Notes under the pieces: model-generated
Seen by the model: the letters and a program-made list of their open reading frames with translations, nothing else
The model's database searches: none
What the model was told of the DNA's origin: nothing
In this document: positions 36,451-46,814 of the stretch, piece after piece
Position numbering within the stretch: position 1 is the stretch's first letter
How the letters are laid out: every line of letters starts with the position of its first letter
Source: Tomocerus qinae
Taxonomy: Eukaryota > Arthropoda > Collembola > Entomobryomorpha > Tomoceridae
DNA length: 64,000 nucleotides
Direction: 5' to 3'
Assembly: GCA_020055645.1 (NCBI GenBank)
Contig: CM034546.1
Location: forward strand, 138,281,875-138,345,874
Program-made: the position numbers and the translations under genes

Positions 36451-37508
36451 CTAAAATATGGTAATATCAGCACATCCCCTGAACGTTTCTTGAGGACCGC
36501 AATATTGATAAGTGCCATCATCACATGGAACATCATTTCGGTTGGCTATCCCACACAGAATCACATTTTCATGACCTTATTGTTTCATATCACAATGTTG
36601 ATAAAAAATATCTTAGTTTTGAAATGTATCCGCACCTGTTTTCCAATACCACTGCAAAACGCAAGATTTGCATCGAATGTTACGAGGTAGCTTGACTTTA
36701 TATTTGTAGGTCACGGTGTAGTGGCCCGTTTCGATGAAGAATTTTGTATTTCTGTCTCCCTTGGTGATAAACGGTCTTTCGTAGTCAACAATTTCCAAAA
36801 GGTGTTCATCATAACAAGATTGGTCGAGGTGCGCTTCAATATCGTCGTATGCACAAAGACGGAGTTCGAAGTAGCCCCAATGATTTTGGGTGATGTTCAC
36901 TTGAATCGGGATTACCTAGTCGCAGTAGAAATTATTATTTTCCAACGTGATTTGAAATTGCAAAAATTTGCCAAAGAATTTAATAAAATTCATAATTATT
37001 TATATTAATTTTTATGAAATTAGAAAACCTTTGAAAGGTTAGTATTTTAATTTGGAGAAAAGCATTTCTCAAACTTCCTTTTCCTACTATTAATTTCAAG
37101 TATTTTTGTAATTAGAATTACTAACCTGACCAGCTTTGTATCTTCTTACAATAATACCTTGTCCGTATTTCCCACCATCCTCATTATCTCTTGGATGAGT
37201 TTGATTGTAAGGATCACCGCAAATTCCACATTCGCCGTAATTTAATTCATGCTGATTCTGAATTATTTACACTCGGAAATTAGTATTTAACGCATGTAAA
37301 TTAAAAGAGTACGACAAAAGTTAACCTGGAATCCTCCACAGTAATTTGCATTGTCGTCGTCATTCCGGGTAGCATTGTAGACTTTGAATTCCTCTAGTCG
37401 CCAAATGGAAGATCGATTTGGGGGCTCCATCATCATTCCATGTGAGTTGACTTCCCAAACGAAATCTGGCGTCAGCAAAATTGAAAAAAGGAAAATATTG
37501 GTGAACAT
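36451..37508 (-). CDS. AA15-type lytic polysaccharide monooxygenase (chitin-active LPMO-like), four exons
   Basis: Exons on the minus strand: 37508-37326, 37257-37126, 36915-36636 and 36545-36451; 229 residues, typical for the family. The signal peptide (MFTNIFLFSILLTPDFVWEV...) ends at S-H-G, so cleavage would free His1 (HGMMMEPPNRSSIW), the first copper ligand. The second His is in QNHWGYFELRLC. Further family marks are YCGG, CGICGDPYN and the C-terminal CGPQETFRGCADITI. These enzymes use copper to oxidise and cut crystalline chitin or cellulose outside the cell. Animal AA15 proteins have been linked to digestion and cuticle turnover. A Phe follows the last motif at the C-terminus, with no GPI or membrane tail. 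The acceptor GGGATAG before the last exon was chosen because it restores the family sequence W-Y-W-K-T-A-N. Confidence 0.9.
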
Positions 37509-37509
37509 T

Positions 37510-38190
37510 GTTTTCGTATTTTAGGAAATTGATATATAACAACTTCAAATAGGGAACAAAAAAATTTATGCGGCCGTCGTTATCATCTTGTCTATTTATA
37601 TCATAACTAGAGACATCACTTTGAAAGCCAAAGCGCAATTTTCTTCCGAGTAACGGATCTGCTAAACATCACCTTGGTTATGATGACTAGCAGGAAGTCA
37701 TGAATCCCAAAATGATGGTTTCGAAATATATAAAAGCCTCTTTTAGTTTCCGTTCTCCGAAGCAGAATTCTGATATCATGCGATAAAAGAAGATTAAAGC
37801 ATATCCATTAGCTTATTGTGCCTGCGATCCTTTAGGCCAATTTTGAAAGTTTTTAATCCTTGCATCCAAAAAGTAATAGAGAATAAAAGAACATTATTTT
37901 TGCTCCCTGATTGATATAGACGAGCAAACTGTTGCCATTGAACTTGAGTTGCATTTTTGGTGGTGCTAATTCACTTTCTGTTTTGCAAATATCTGTATGA
38001 TTAAATGTATACAGATGTATCACTGTATCAGAATTCCTGGACCGATTTCATCTTAATTAATTATCATATACTTACACAATATTCATACTGCATTTAATAA
38101 ATACAATGTAAGTCGTTGGTGTTCCCTACATTGTCATGTGCAGATTAACAAATTATATTTTACAATCCATAGACGTACTAGGTATTTGTA
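37510..38190. other. Upstream region of the LPMO gene
   Basis: No gene recognised. The open frame at 37360-37638 mostly overlaps the LPMO first exon in another frame. Confidence 0.4.
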
Positions 38191-38194
38191 TATT

Positions 38195-38420
38195 ACTAGT
38201 GAACCCAGCTAAAAGGAGTGAACCTAGCACTCAAGAGAAATTCAGCAGGCAACCCATCACAGTAATAAAAACAATTCCGAAAATATCATCGGTATTTCCC
38301 TTAAGTTATTATGTTAACTTTGTAAATACAATATTTTAAATATACTTTAATTTTCTACAGCGGTTGGAAAAATGCCAACTTTCTGTTCAAAAGGAAGTTC
38401 CTAAACAAAAATGTGTCGGA
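38195..38420 (+). repeat. Truncated copy (B) of the ACTAGTGAACCCAGC element
   Basis: Matches the first 200 or so bases of the copy at 3245, including AGAGAAATTCAGCAGGC and TTTTCTACAGCGGTTGGAAA, then stops. Confidence 0.75.
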
Positions 38421-38604
38421 ACTTAGCAAAATGAATGTACTCTACTAGATCTAGTAAGCGAGAAATAAGCCTATAAAGCCATCGCATACCATTTATCCTT
38501 TCAGAATTACTATTACAGATAATCACATAAACTTACCCGAAGTCCAAGAAAATGAAAGCAGCTAACACCCATATTTGAAAATTCAAAAACATATGAAATA
38601 AATA

Positions 38605-39465
38605 ATGTCGGTTGACCCTACGGGGTAACTAAATACGCTAATTTCAAATATGGCCACCGATATATCTTAAGAATGACCCCATCCGATATTGGGGGTATGC
38701 CCCCATATCGGCAAATGTAAAGCAATTGAATTAAATAAATTCCGTTGACCCTATGGGGTATTTAAATATGCTGATTTCAAATTTGGCCGCAGATATATCT
38801 TCAGAATGACCCCATCCGATATAGGGGATATGTCTTCATATCAGCAAATATAAAACAATTGAATTAAATAAATTCCGTTGACCCTACGGGGTATTTAAAT
38901 ACGCTGATTTCAAATATGGCCACCGATATATCTTCAGAATAACCCCATCCGATATAGGGGGTATGCCCCCATATCGGCAAATGTAAAACAAATTTAATTA
39001 AATAAATTCCGTTGACCCTACGGTGTATTTAAATACGCTACTTTCAAATATGGCCACCGATATGTTTTCAGAATGACCCCATCCGATATAGGGGTATGCC
39101 CCCATATCGGCAAATATAAAACAAATTGAATTAAATAAATTCCGATGAACCTATGGGATATTTAAATACGTTGATTTCAAATAATGCCTGCAGATGTATC
39201 TTCAGAATGACCCCATCCGATATAGGGGGTATGCCCCCATATCGGACACCTGGGAGAGAACAGCTATAAGCTGGCCAGAACTCGTCAATAAAGCTGATCA
39301 ATCAATCAATCAATCAATCAATCGGAAAATATAAAACAATTCATTTAAATAAATTCTATTGACCCTGCGGGGTATTTAAATACGCTGATTTCAAATATGG
39401 CCACCGATATATCTTCAGAATGACCCCATCCGATATTGGGGGTATGCTCCCATATCGTATAGGAT
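38605..39465 (+). repeat. 133-bp satellite array, forward orientation
   Basis: Units carry TCCGTTGACCCTACGGGGTA at 38741, 38874 and 39008, with a diverged match at 39141, so the period is 133-134 bp. Each also has an internal inverted repeat (CCGATATAGGGGG and CCCCCATATCGG). Identity between units is high but imperfect. A short retroposon fragment interrupts the array at 39246-39320. The array faces the one at 39470-40150. Confidence 0.9.
39246..39320 (+). mobile_element. 3' end of a 5'-truncated LINE or SINE with (AATC)n tail
   Basis: An insertion within one satellite unit ends CTCGTCAATAAAGCTGATC followed by an ATCA/AATC tetranucleotide tail. ATCGG flanks both sides (CAT-ATCGG-ACAC and CA-ATCGG-AAAA), consistent with a short target duplication. 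Its parent element is not seen elsewhere in the window. Confidence 0.65.
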
Positions 39466-39469
39466 TTAA

Positions 39470-40150
39470 ATTTCACATTGAATATTTGAAATCAGCGTAT
39501 TTAAATGCACCGTGGGGTCAACGGAATTTATTTAATTCAATTATTTTACATTTGCCGATATGGAGGCATACCCCTATATCGGATGGGGTCATTCTGAAGA
39601 TATATCTGCGGCCATATTTGAAATCAGCGTATTTAAATACCTCATAGGGTCAACAAAATTTATTTAATTCAATTATTTTACATTTACCGATATGGGGGCA
39701 TACCCCCTATATCGAATGGGGTCATTCTGATGATATATCGGTGGCCATATTCGAAATCAGCGTACTAAATTACCTCGTAGGGTCAGTGGAATTTAATTAT
39801 TTCAATTGTTTTATATTTGCCGATATGGGGGCATACCCCCTATATCGGATGGGGTCATTCTGATGATATATCGGTGGCCATATTCGAAATCAGCGTACTT
39901 AGTTACCACGTAGGGTCAGTGGAATTTAATTATTTCAATTGTTTTATATTTGCCGATATGGGGGCATACCGCCTATATCGGATGGGGTCATTCTGATGAA
40001 ATATCGGTGGCCATATTCGAAATCAGGGTATTTAAGTACCTCTTATGTTCACCAGAATTTAATTATTCCAAATGTTTTATGTTTGCCAATATGGGGATAT
40101 ACCCCTCTGAAGGGGCCCTCTGATTATGTGGCGGCAGCCATATTTGAATA
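39470..40150 (-). repeat. 133-bp satellite array, reverse orientation
   Basis: About five units of the same satellite in inverted orientation (CAACGGAATTTATTTAATTC, then GCCGATATGG, then GGATGGGGTCATTCTGA). Spacing is again about 133 bp. The units at the far right are more diverged and end near GCGGCAGCCATATTTGAATA. The short open frames in both arrays are not genes. Confidence 0.9.
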
Positions 40151-40429
40151 GCAATTCTGTTGTTCTCCCTTATTGAAAATATTTATTTATAAGTTTGGTA
40201 TCGAATTCTCTTGCCTTCGGATGAAAAATGACAAGCTTTCGGCTTCTTACTCATATGGTGTATAATGAAATCATAAAAGACACAATGCAGACTAAAATAT
40301 TTGCCAAAATTCACAGGAATTTTTTAAAAATACCAGGTCACCGCCATATTGTAGATTCGAAAATGCTCTATTTAATAGAACGATAAACCGGAATTTTTGT
40401 TTTCCGGCGAGTACATTCATTTTGCAAAG

Positions 40430-41760
40430 TTCTAACACAAATAATAACTGTAGGTAGATCGTAATCGTAGCACCAAATACAGGCAATAATGAAAGACTCC
40501 ATTTTTAATAAAGACTCCAAAAAGTTCACATTTAAAATCAGAAAAATAAGATTCCCTAGATTTTAGAAAAATGTACAAATCCAATGAGTATACACTATAC
40601 GAATAAAGAGTGGTCGGCCGCAGCGAAGGGGGGGGGGCAGGGGGGCCGCCCCCCCCCCGAAATCGAAGAAAAGAAAGGAATTTTTGCCTTGAAACCCAAA
40701 AATTTTGTCGGGCCCCCCACAAAATTTTTTTCTAGCTGCGGCCCTGGTCCTCAGTTATTTAATTCTGCAAAAAGGTGTACAAACTGGCACGAAGAAATAA
40801 AGGGGGCAGTAAAAAATAATATCAGCTCTATTAAAAAATGGGACATAAATTTGTCGATATATAGAGCAGAACCAATTTGGATTAGTGGTTTTGAAATATG
40901 TTGAAATATTTTGAAATGTCCTCTTTCGCTAATCATCTCCATTCAATCACCAATAATCACCTTATGTAAATTTCTATTATGTTTTGATGTTATAATATTT
41001 TGAAACGACTCATTTCAGTGATTAAGAGGAAGTGGCATGCATACGCATCTTGCTTTAAAGGAACGTACATATATTACGTTTGCAGTTGATGGGAGGAAAA
41101 GTTACCCAAAAGTGTCACAGTAATAACTAACCCAATGAATAATTACTAACAGCTATAACAGATAAGCTTGAAATAGAAAATAGGTTAAATAGGTACCAAT
41201 CAGCAGCAGTGTTCAGGACGCTATAATATGACCAAATTCAGTCATCCACAGTTCCAGTTGCCACAGTTCAAATCAAAAAAATGACAACGCGCATCAGTTC
41301 CAGTTATTGTCAATTTCAGTCAGATCAAAATATCAAAAAGCAGCCGAGAAGTTTTCCTTTTAATGAAGAAACAGCAGATGCACTTAGCTTGTGTCTTTAG
41401 GTCATAAATCAAATACCAGAATGAACTAAAATGGTGGTGAATGGAAATCGTAGCGGTCAAAATGGAAAATTACAATTTCACCACTCACAACAGAGCAGAC
41501 CACTTTTCATGCATTCGAAATGTACTCGCACTTATTTCGACAGTTTAGACAAAGTGAACATGCGCATTTTTGTGGGAATGTGCATATATTACGTGTGCAG
41601 TTGATGAGAGAAGGAGGTACTCAAAAGTGTTAAAGTCAGCACTTTCGTTGCACATGGGGGAATGGGTTTTGCGTTACGCAATATATGCAGGTTCCCTAGG
41701 CTGTCCTACCACACATACATATATAGATACATAGATAGATTGGTAAGTTTTTTACCTTCT
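40430..41760 (+). repeat. Copies (C) of the interspersed element, truncated and doubled
   Basis: From 40430 the sequence follows the copy at 3245 from its middle (TAACTGTAGGTAGATCG, AATACAGG). It is interrupted at about 40606-40748 and runs to about 41130. After about 410 bp of unrelated DNA, a second 3' end of the same family (GCATATATTACGTGTGCAG to CCTACCACACATACATA) lies at about 41560-41760. Confidence 0.65.
40606..40748. mobile_element. GC-rich MITE with GGCCGCAGC ends
   Basis: A block of about 140 bp in AT-rich DNA starts GTGGTCGGCCGCAGCG and ends GCTGCGGCCCTGGTCC, so GGCCGCAGC is inverted at its ends. The interior has long G and C runs. It interrupts copy C of the interspersed element. 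Confidence 0.6.
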
Positions 41761-41872
41761 GTGTTTATTATATAGAGATAAGTGTGTGAGAAGTATTATT
41801 CATCACAACATCGATATATTGAATGCTATCAGAATCTACATACCTAATTACAGCTAGAAAGGATTTTCAGAT

Positions 41873-42960
41873 TACTAGTGAACCCAGCTAAGGGGCAAAC
41901 CGAGTACTCAAGAGAAATTCGGAAGGCCACCCAACATAGTAATAAAACAATTTCGAAAAGATCCCTTGTTAACTTTGTAAATACTAAATGCGAAGTATAA
42001 TTTAAATTAATATACTTTAATTTTCTACAGCGGTTGGAAAAATTAGCTGCAGTCCCAACTTCCTGATAAAAAGGAATTTACTAAACCGAATTAGTAACTG
42101 TAGATCGTAGCATCAAATACAGGGAAAAATGAAAGAATCCATTTTCGAAAAAATATCCACAACGTCATCAAAAAGCACCTTTTTAAAATAGGAAAAATAA
42201 CAATCCCATGAGTACAGCTTACGAATAAATATTTTCAAAGAATAAAAAGTGGCGCCCAGTAGAGTTATTTCATTATACAAAAAAGTGTGGCAACTGGCAC
42301 AAAGGAATCAAGAGGGTAGTAAAAAAAGGTAACCCAACTCTACTAAAAAATGTTAAATAAGTTTGTCCATATGGCAGAACCAATAGACGTTTCCCACAGT
42401 TCCAGGATAAGACAGACAGGTATTGGAGTCATTTCAATACCTATTTATGTTAATTTGACCGGTCACCAATTGTGGGAAACCTATATTTGGATTAGAAGTT
42501 TTGAAATGATATTTAATACGCACGATCATTACGAAATTTCAATGTCCCCTTTCGCTAATCATTTCCATCCAATCGCCTTCTTATGTACATTTCTATTATT
42601 GTTTTTGTTTTGTTGTTATAATAATAATATGAAACGACTCATTTCGGTGGTTTTGAGGAATTGGGCTTGCGTATTTTGCGACATGGTGAAAGGGTTTTGC
42701 GTTACGTTCTATGATCACCAAATAACTTTGGACAATAAGATTGAAGAATAGTAAATAAGAAAATATAATAGGCGAGTTCGCGCTTCAGTGAGCACGAACA
42801 AAGGTGCTCACTGAAGCACGAACTCATGTATTGTTCGTAGGTACTTACTGATGCACGAACTCGCCTATTATATTTTCTTATCGGTTTTATTATTCTTCAA
42901 TCTTATTGTAAAAGTTATTTGGCAATCATAGTAACATGTGCAGCCTCCCTAAGCTTTCCT
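41873..42960 (+). repeat. Near full-length copy (D) of the interspersed element
   Basis: Starts ACTAGTGAACCCAGCTAAGG and follows the copy at 3245 through to GGGTTTTGCGTTACG, where a hairpin MITE is inserted (42709-42931). It then ends TGTGCAGCCTCCCTAAGC, TTTCCTACCAGACATA. Confidence 0.75.
42709..42931. mobile_element. Hairpin MITE
   Basis: The first and last 60 or more bases are inverted copies (CTATGATCACCAAATAACTT... and ...AGTTATTTGGCAATCATAG). Both arms include ATAAGATTGAAGAAT and AAGAAAATATAATAGGCGAG. The middle contains a further inversion around TTCAGTGAGCACGAAC. No ORF is present. It sits inside copy D of the interspersed element, so it is younger than that copy. Confidence 0.85.
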
Positions 42961-44359
42961 ACCAGACATAGATTCCTTGGCGCGCGTTTTGTGCAACCGC
43001 AAACGTTTCCTGTTACTCTCACTTTTGACCTTTTAAAAATTAAGTTTCTGTGACTGCCAAATCGTCGATTTGGTTAATTTTACTATTGTTTAGATCATTT
43101 TACGTCTATTCATTAAAATCTAATCAAAAGTTCCAGATTTTGTGGGTTTCTGCAACTGCAAAATAAAAGTACAGCTGATTAACAAGCGGTTTGGTTCCAG
43201 AATCTCCCTTGTTTGGAAGGAAACTGTATTGACTAACGTTGACTGACGGATGAATTCGCCGTCGAACGAGTTGCGATGACTGCCACATACTCAGGCAAGT
43301 AATTAATGACCTGCGACCTAGTCAATCATATGGCACCAAATTAACTAAGTCCGAATGTTTTTTACTCGAGGAACGAGCTCAGGCAACTAAGGGGCATTGC
43401 AGGACTACCCTCTGAAGCTGTAATGTGTGCACTTCAATACCTTGGCTTGTTCAGATATAGAGGAGAAGGGCGCGACGAGAAAGTAAACAAAAGCTTTTTG
43501 ACAGATGGGCCCATAAATCCCTGCAGCAAAGTAGAAGAAATACTGTTTGAAAAAAATCCTTATTTGGGATTACCACTACAATTTTCTAACCTTCTTCGTT
43601 GCAAATGCAACGTCACTAAATAATAAGAGCGAACTTCTACTCCAATTAAGAACGTCTAATATTACTACGGCAGTCGTAACAAAGGCATGGGAAAAAGACA
43701 ACTCTAATTTGGAAATCGACGGATATTCGAGATATCGGATTCGACGACTAGGAAAGACCGGAGGTCAATACGTGTCAGTCTACGTCGCCAAAGACACGCC
43801 AAGCAGAGTTTTGACAGATATTACCGTCCCACTGAACATCGAAGAGATATGGGTCTACATTCGACCGAATCCACTACCGAGAGATATATCTGGAAAGCTG
43901 TTTGTGGACTGTATTACCCTACTCCAACACCAAAAAAGAAATCAGGCGATACTGAGGATTTCCAGCGACCATCTTACGAAAAGAACTGATTTTATTCAAT
44001 TTTCTGTAGATAAGGTCAGTCATAATTATCCAAATGTTGGCATCGTACTCGCGGGTGACTTCAATGGTTTTGACACCAAATACGTTACACGTAACTGTAA
44101 TTTAAAAGAAATTGTCAAATTTCCTACCTTTTACAAAAACGATGGTACAATGTCATATTTGGATAAAATTATTACTAATTTAACAGAGTTTTACCGAAGT
44201 GTCAAAAAATTACCACCATTAAGGGGTTCTAAGCACTTATCGATGCTTTGGAAGCCGACAGGTAAAGTTTTAAAGACCAAAGACGCTATTAAGAAAACGG
44301 TATATAGACCTATCACGGTATCGGGCAAATCCTTATTTGCGAACGCTCTAAAACATAAG

Positions 44360-44802
44360 AATGTTACGGATAGACTGGGTCCCTATATAATGCTATCGGA
44401 TATTAGATGCACTGGTACTGTCCCTACCGTAATTATTAGACTGAATAAGGTCCCAATCCCTAAGTTCAAACCTCCTATGTGCAAAATGCGAATACTTCAA
44501 GAAACTCTCTCACTCAACACTTCAGATACATTCAGATACAATTAATTATTACTTGAAACACAATAGTTACAGCTCTTTAATTACGAACTAATCTCAGCTC
44601 GCACAGGTAATATTCCTGTTAGTCAGGCCAAGCACAGTCAGGTCTCCGTTCACCAGACTAGGTTCTCAGTTCTCCTCCGCAACGACTGACTGTCCTGATG
44701 TAGCTTGGCTCCTTTTATAACCTTTCTGACGTCGGTTGTAGTCGTAGTCGTTGTAGCAGGTAATGTAAAGTAGTCGCTCACTATGTGCTACTTACGTACA
44801 TT
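44360..44802 (-). mobile_element. Solo LTR inserted in LINE fragment 1 (fossil)
   Basis: A 443-bp block has ends AATGTTACGG and CGTACATT and is flanked by ATAAG on both sides, a 5-bp target duplication. On the minus strand it has TATAAAAGG (44719-44711) followed by ACATCAGGACAGTCAG, a typical LTR core promoter layout. The surrounding LINE continues on each side. No internal region is present. The intact duplication suggests moderate or young age. Confidence 0.75.
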
Positions 44803-45414
44803 ATAAGACATGCGAAGATATTATAAATGCTACTTCACCTGACGATAAAGCTACTATATTTAATTCAAAGCCTATGTACTACTTTAACGAGTGTCTCCCT
44901 TTAAAGGAGGTTCCATTCAAAGCCAAAGATAAGCTTTGGATGAATAACAAAATACGTAAACTAATTAAGTTGAAGAACAAACTACACAAAACCGACAATA
45001 AATGAAAAGCAGTCAGAAACGAGTTAAAATCGGAGATCAAAAAAGCCAAACTAAATATACGTGATAAACAGGCTAATAGTATTTTTATTATTTATTTATT
45101 TCAATTCATCTTGATGATGCGGCCATTGGCCCTTACATCAGATTCCAATTTACAAATTACAGGTTCGAAATTGTAGAGTTGGGTTGAGTTAATTAGCAAT
45201 TGTATGTACATGATATTAGTTAAATAAAGTATTAGAAGTATATAAGTACTTATAAGTAACTATTTAGTAATTTAGTATTCTTAGAAGTAAATTGTTAGAT
45301 TATATAGATATTTTCCTTATACTAGGTAAAATAGATTATAAAGAGAAAGATATGCTATAGACAGATGAATAAAAAATGAAATGGTGTGGTTACAGTATAA
45401 TTGGGATGTAACTT

Positions 45415-45912
45415 CTACGGGGCAGCTGAACTGCCCGTAGTTCTTAAGCGACTCACATTTCTTTCATACTCTAAAATTGTTTTTTTGTTCCTTTTCTCAA
45501 TATATATTTCGAGGGCATTTTTACAATTTAGCAAAAGAGATAGTACCAGTACAGTTAGGATAGATGTTAGTAATGTACATATTAGGTGAAAATAATAAAT
45601 TTCATTTTCTAAGTCTTCCTGCAGGAGAGTAGTCTGCTTTTCTACTTCGTCTCTCTGCCGAAAATTATTATATGCGTTTACAGTTTGGTACAGTAATTGG
45701 GAGTTATAGACGTCATTATAGCTATAACCGTATCTAGTGACAAAGTCGTTAGGGGTACCCATAACGGATTTAATAGCGCCTATGAAGGTGGAAATTGCAC
45801 CAGGTGTAATACTTTGGATAATTGGGGCGATTGGAAGGGGAGCTGTAGCTGAGTTGTGAGCGAGTGCGAGAGTTAGAAGGACTACTAACTGGATTTTGGA
45901 TTTAGTGGACAT
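45415..45912 (-). CDS. LINE 2 third ORF: predicted signal peptide and membrane anchor protein
   Basis: The 165-codon frame is intact and lies between the ORF2 stop and the LINE tail, within the 17-bp target duplications, so it travelled with the element. The N-terminus MSTKSKIQLVVLLTLALAHN followed by SATA resembles a cleavable signal peptide. About 75 residues follow (with a Y-rich stretch, RYGYSYNDVYNSQLLYQ), then a strong hydrophobic segment (FHLICTLLTSILTVLVLSLL) and a basic cytoplasmic-type tail (EKRNKK). A splice-acceptor-like TATTTATTTCAG lies directly before its ATG. No similarity is recognised. Known LINEs normally end after ORF2, so this could be an acquired host gene end or a real third LINE protein. 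Confidence 0.6.
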   Translation of the reverse strand: MSTKSKIQLVVLLTLALAHNSATAPLPIAPIIQSITPGAISTFIGAIKSVMGTPNDFVTRYGYSYNDVYNSQLLYQTVNAYNNFRQRDEVEKQTTLLQEDLENEIYYFHLICTLLTSILTVLVLSLLLNCKNALEIYIEKRNKKTILEYERNVSRLRTTGSSAAP

Positions 45913-46071
45913 ACTGAAATAAATAGTATTGAAAACAGGTAAAGATTAGTGTGAGAAGTGTGTTGTTACCATTACAAAAAATAAGCTGTGAATTTAATAA
46001 TATATTCAGATTTTTCTTATGTGAAAATTTAAGATGTTGCTTACTTGATCGAGGAATTATTCTTTGATAGG

Positions 46072-46642
46072 TTAATTTGAGAGTTCAATAATATTATCTC
46101 TAAGGGAGCAAGCGCCCAGCCAGAATAGATAAGTATTTTTTAATAATTGATGGTTAACCTTGGAAAGTAGTTCAGAGAGGTTTTTGATGTCTGTTAGGAA
46201 CGTCTGTCGGTAGAATATGTAATGAGGACAAAAGAACATTATATGTTCTGCAGTTTCTTTTTCATGAAGGTTGCAAAGATTGCATTCGTCATTTTCCTCG
46301 GGGTAGTAAAAATTTTGCCTAGCAGCAAGTTTTAAGTTTTTACCATTAATCGTTATTGCATTCATTTCTATTTTTAATTGAAAGTGAAGTTTAACCATAC
46401 ACCAGGATATAGGAAAGTTTAAGTAATCTTGTTGCAGTAAATGTGTCTTTTTAGTTGCATATGCTAATAGTGAGTTACTATCTCGCATTTTAAGAATGTC
46501 AGCAGATATTATTGTCTCAGTAATGTTTCTCGTTATGATTTTGTTTATGCTACGTAATTCAGTGGCTGTGTATAGTCTTCCGTGGGAAATGTTGAAGAAT
46601 TTGTTAGCATTGTATGACTGGCACAGTGTCGCAAAACTATTG
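46072..46642 (-). CDS. LINE 2 ORF2 C-terminal domain with zinc-knuckle-like motif
   Basis: The open frame reads from the 5' truncation point (46642) to the stop at 46072. It contains CNLCNLHEKETAEHIMFFC, a C-x2-C...H...C arrangement found at the C-terminus of many LINE ORF2 proteins after the reverse transcriptase. The endonuclease and RT parts are absent because the element is 5'-truncated. The frame extends a few codons into the flanking LINE, which is incidental. Confidence 0.7.
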
Positions 46643-46814
46643 AACAGGCTAATAGTATTAAATTTCTTGATAAATCCTGGCATCGTCTAGTTTCTGATGT
46701 TACAAACGTAAGACAGAGCAGTGAATCTTGAATTAACACTATATCATTAATTGTTAATCCTGGGGGTAAGACTGATATTTTATCAGCGTTAAATCTCGTA
46801 AATAGTCACTTTAC

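Larger units (their letters stand above)
45084..46642 (-). mobile_element. LINE 2: 5'-truncated, with 17-bp target duplications and an extra 3' ORF
   Basis: AACAGGCTAATAGTATT occurs at 45067-45083 and 46643-46659, a 17-bp target-site duplication typical of target-primed reverse transcription. Read on the minus strand, the element begins in the C-terminal part of ORF2 (to the stop at about 46072), continues through a 160-bp spacer and a further ORF (45912-45415), and ends in a tail containing AATAAATAAATAATAAAAATA. Only the 3' 1.56 kb is present. The clean duplications and open frames suggest a fairly recent insertion. Confidence 0.85.

Noticed and set aside
38605-40150. CRISPR or gene cluster in the repeated region
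   Set aside because: Contiguous 133-bp satellite units in both orientations with no spacers or coding conservation.
40584-40904. A 106-codon frame with Gly/Pro-rich stretch
   Set aside because: It runs through a GC-rich MITE and an interspersed repeat; the amino acid bias comes from G and C runs.
45401-45589. Plus-strand frame opposite the LINE third ORF
   Set aside because: Shadow of the longer minus-strand frame, which has the signal peptide and membrane segment.
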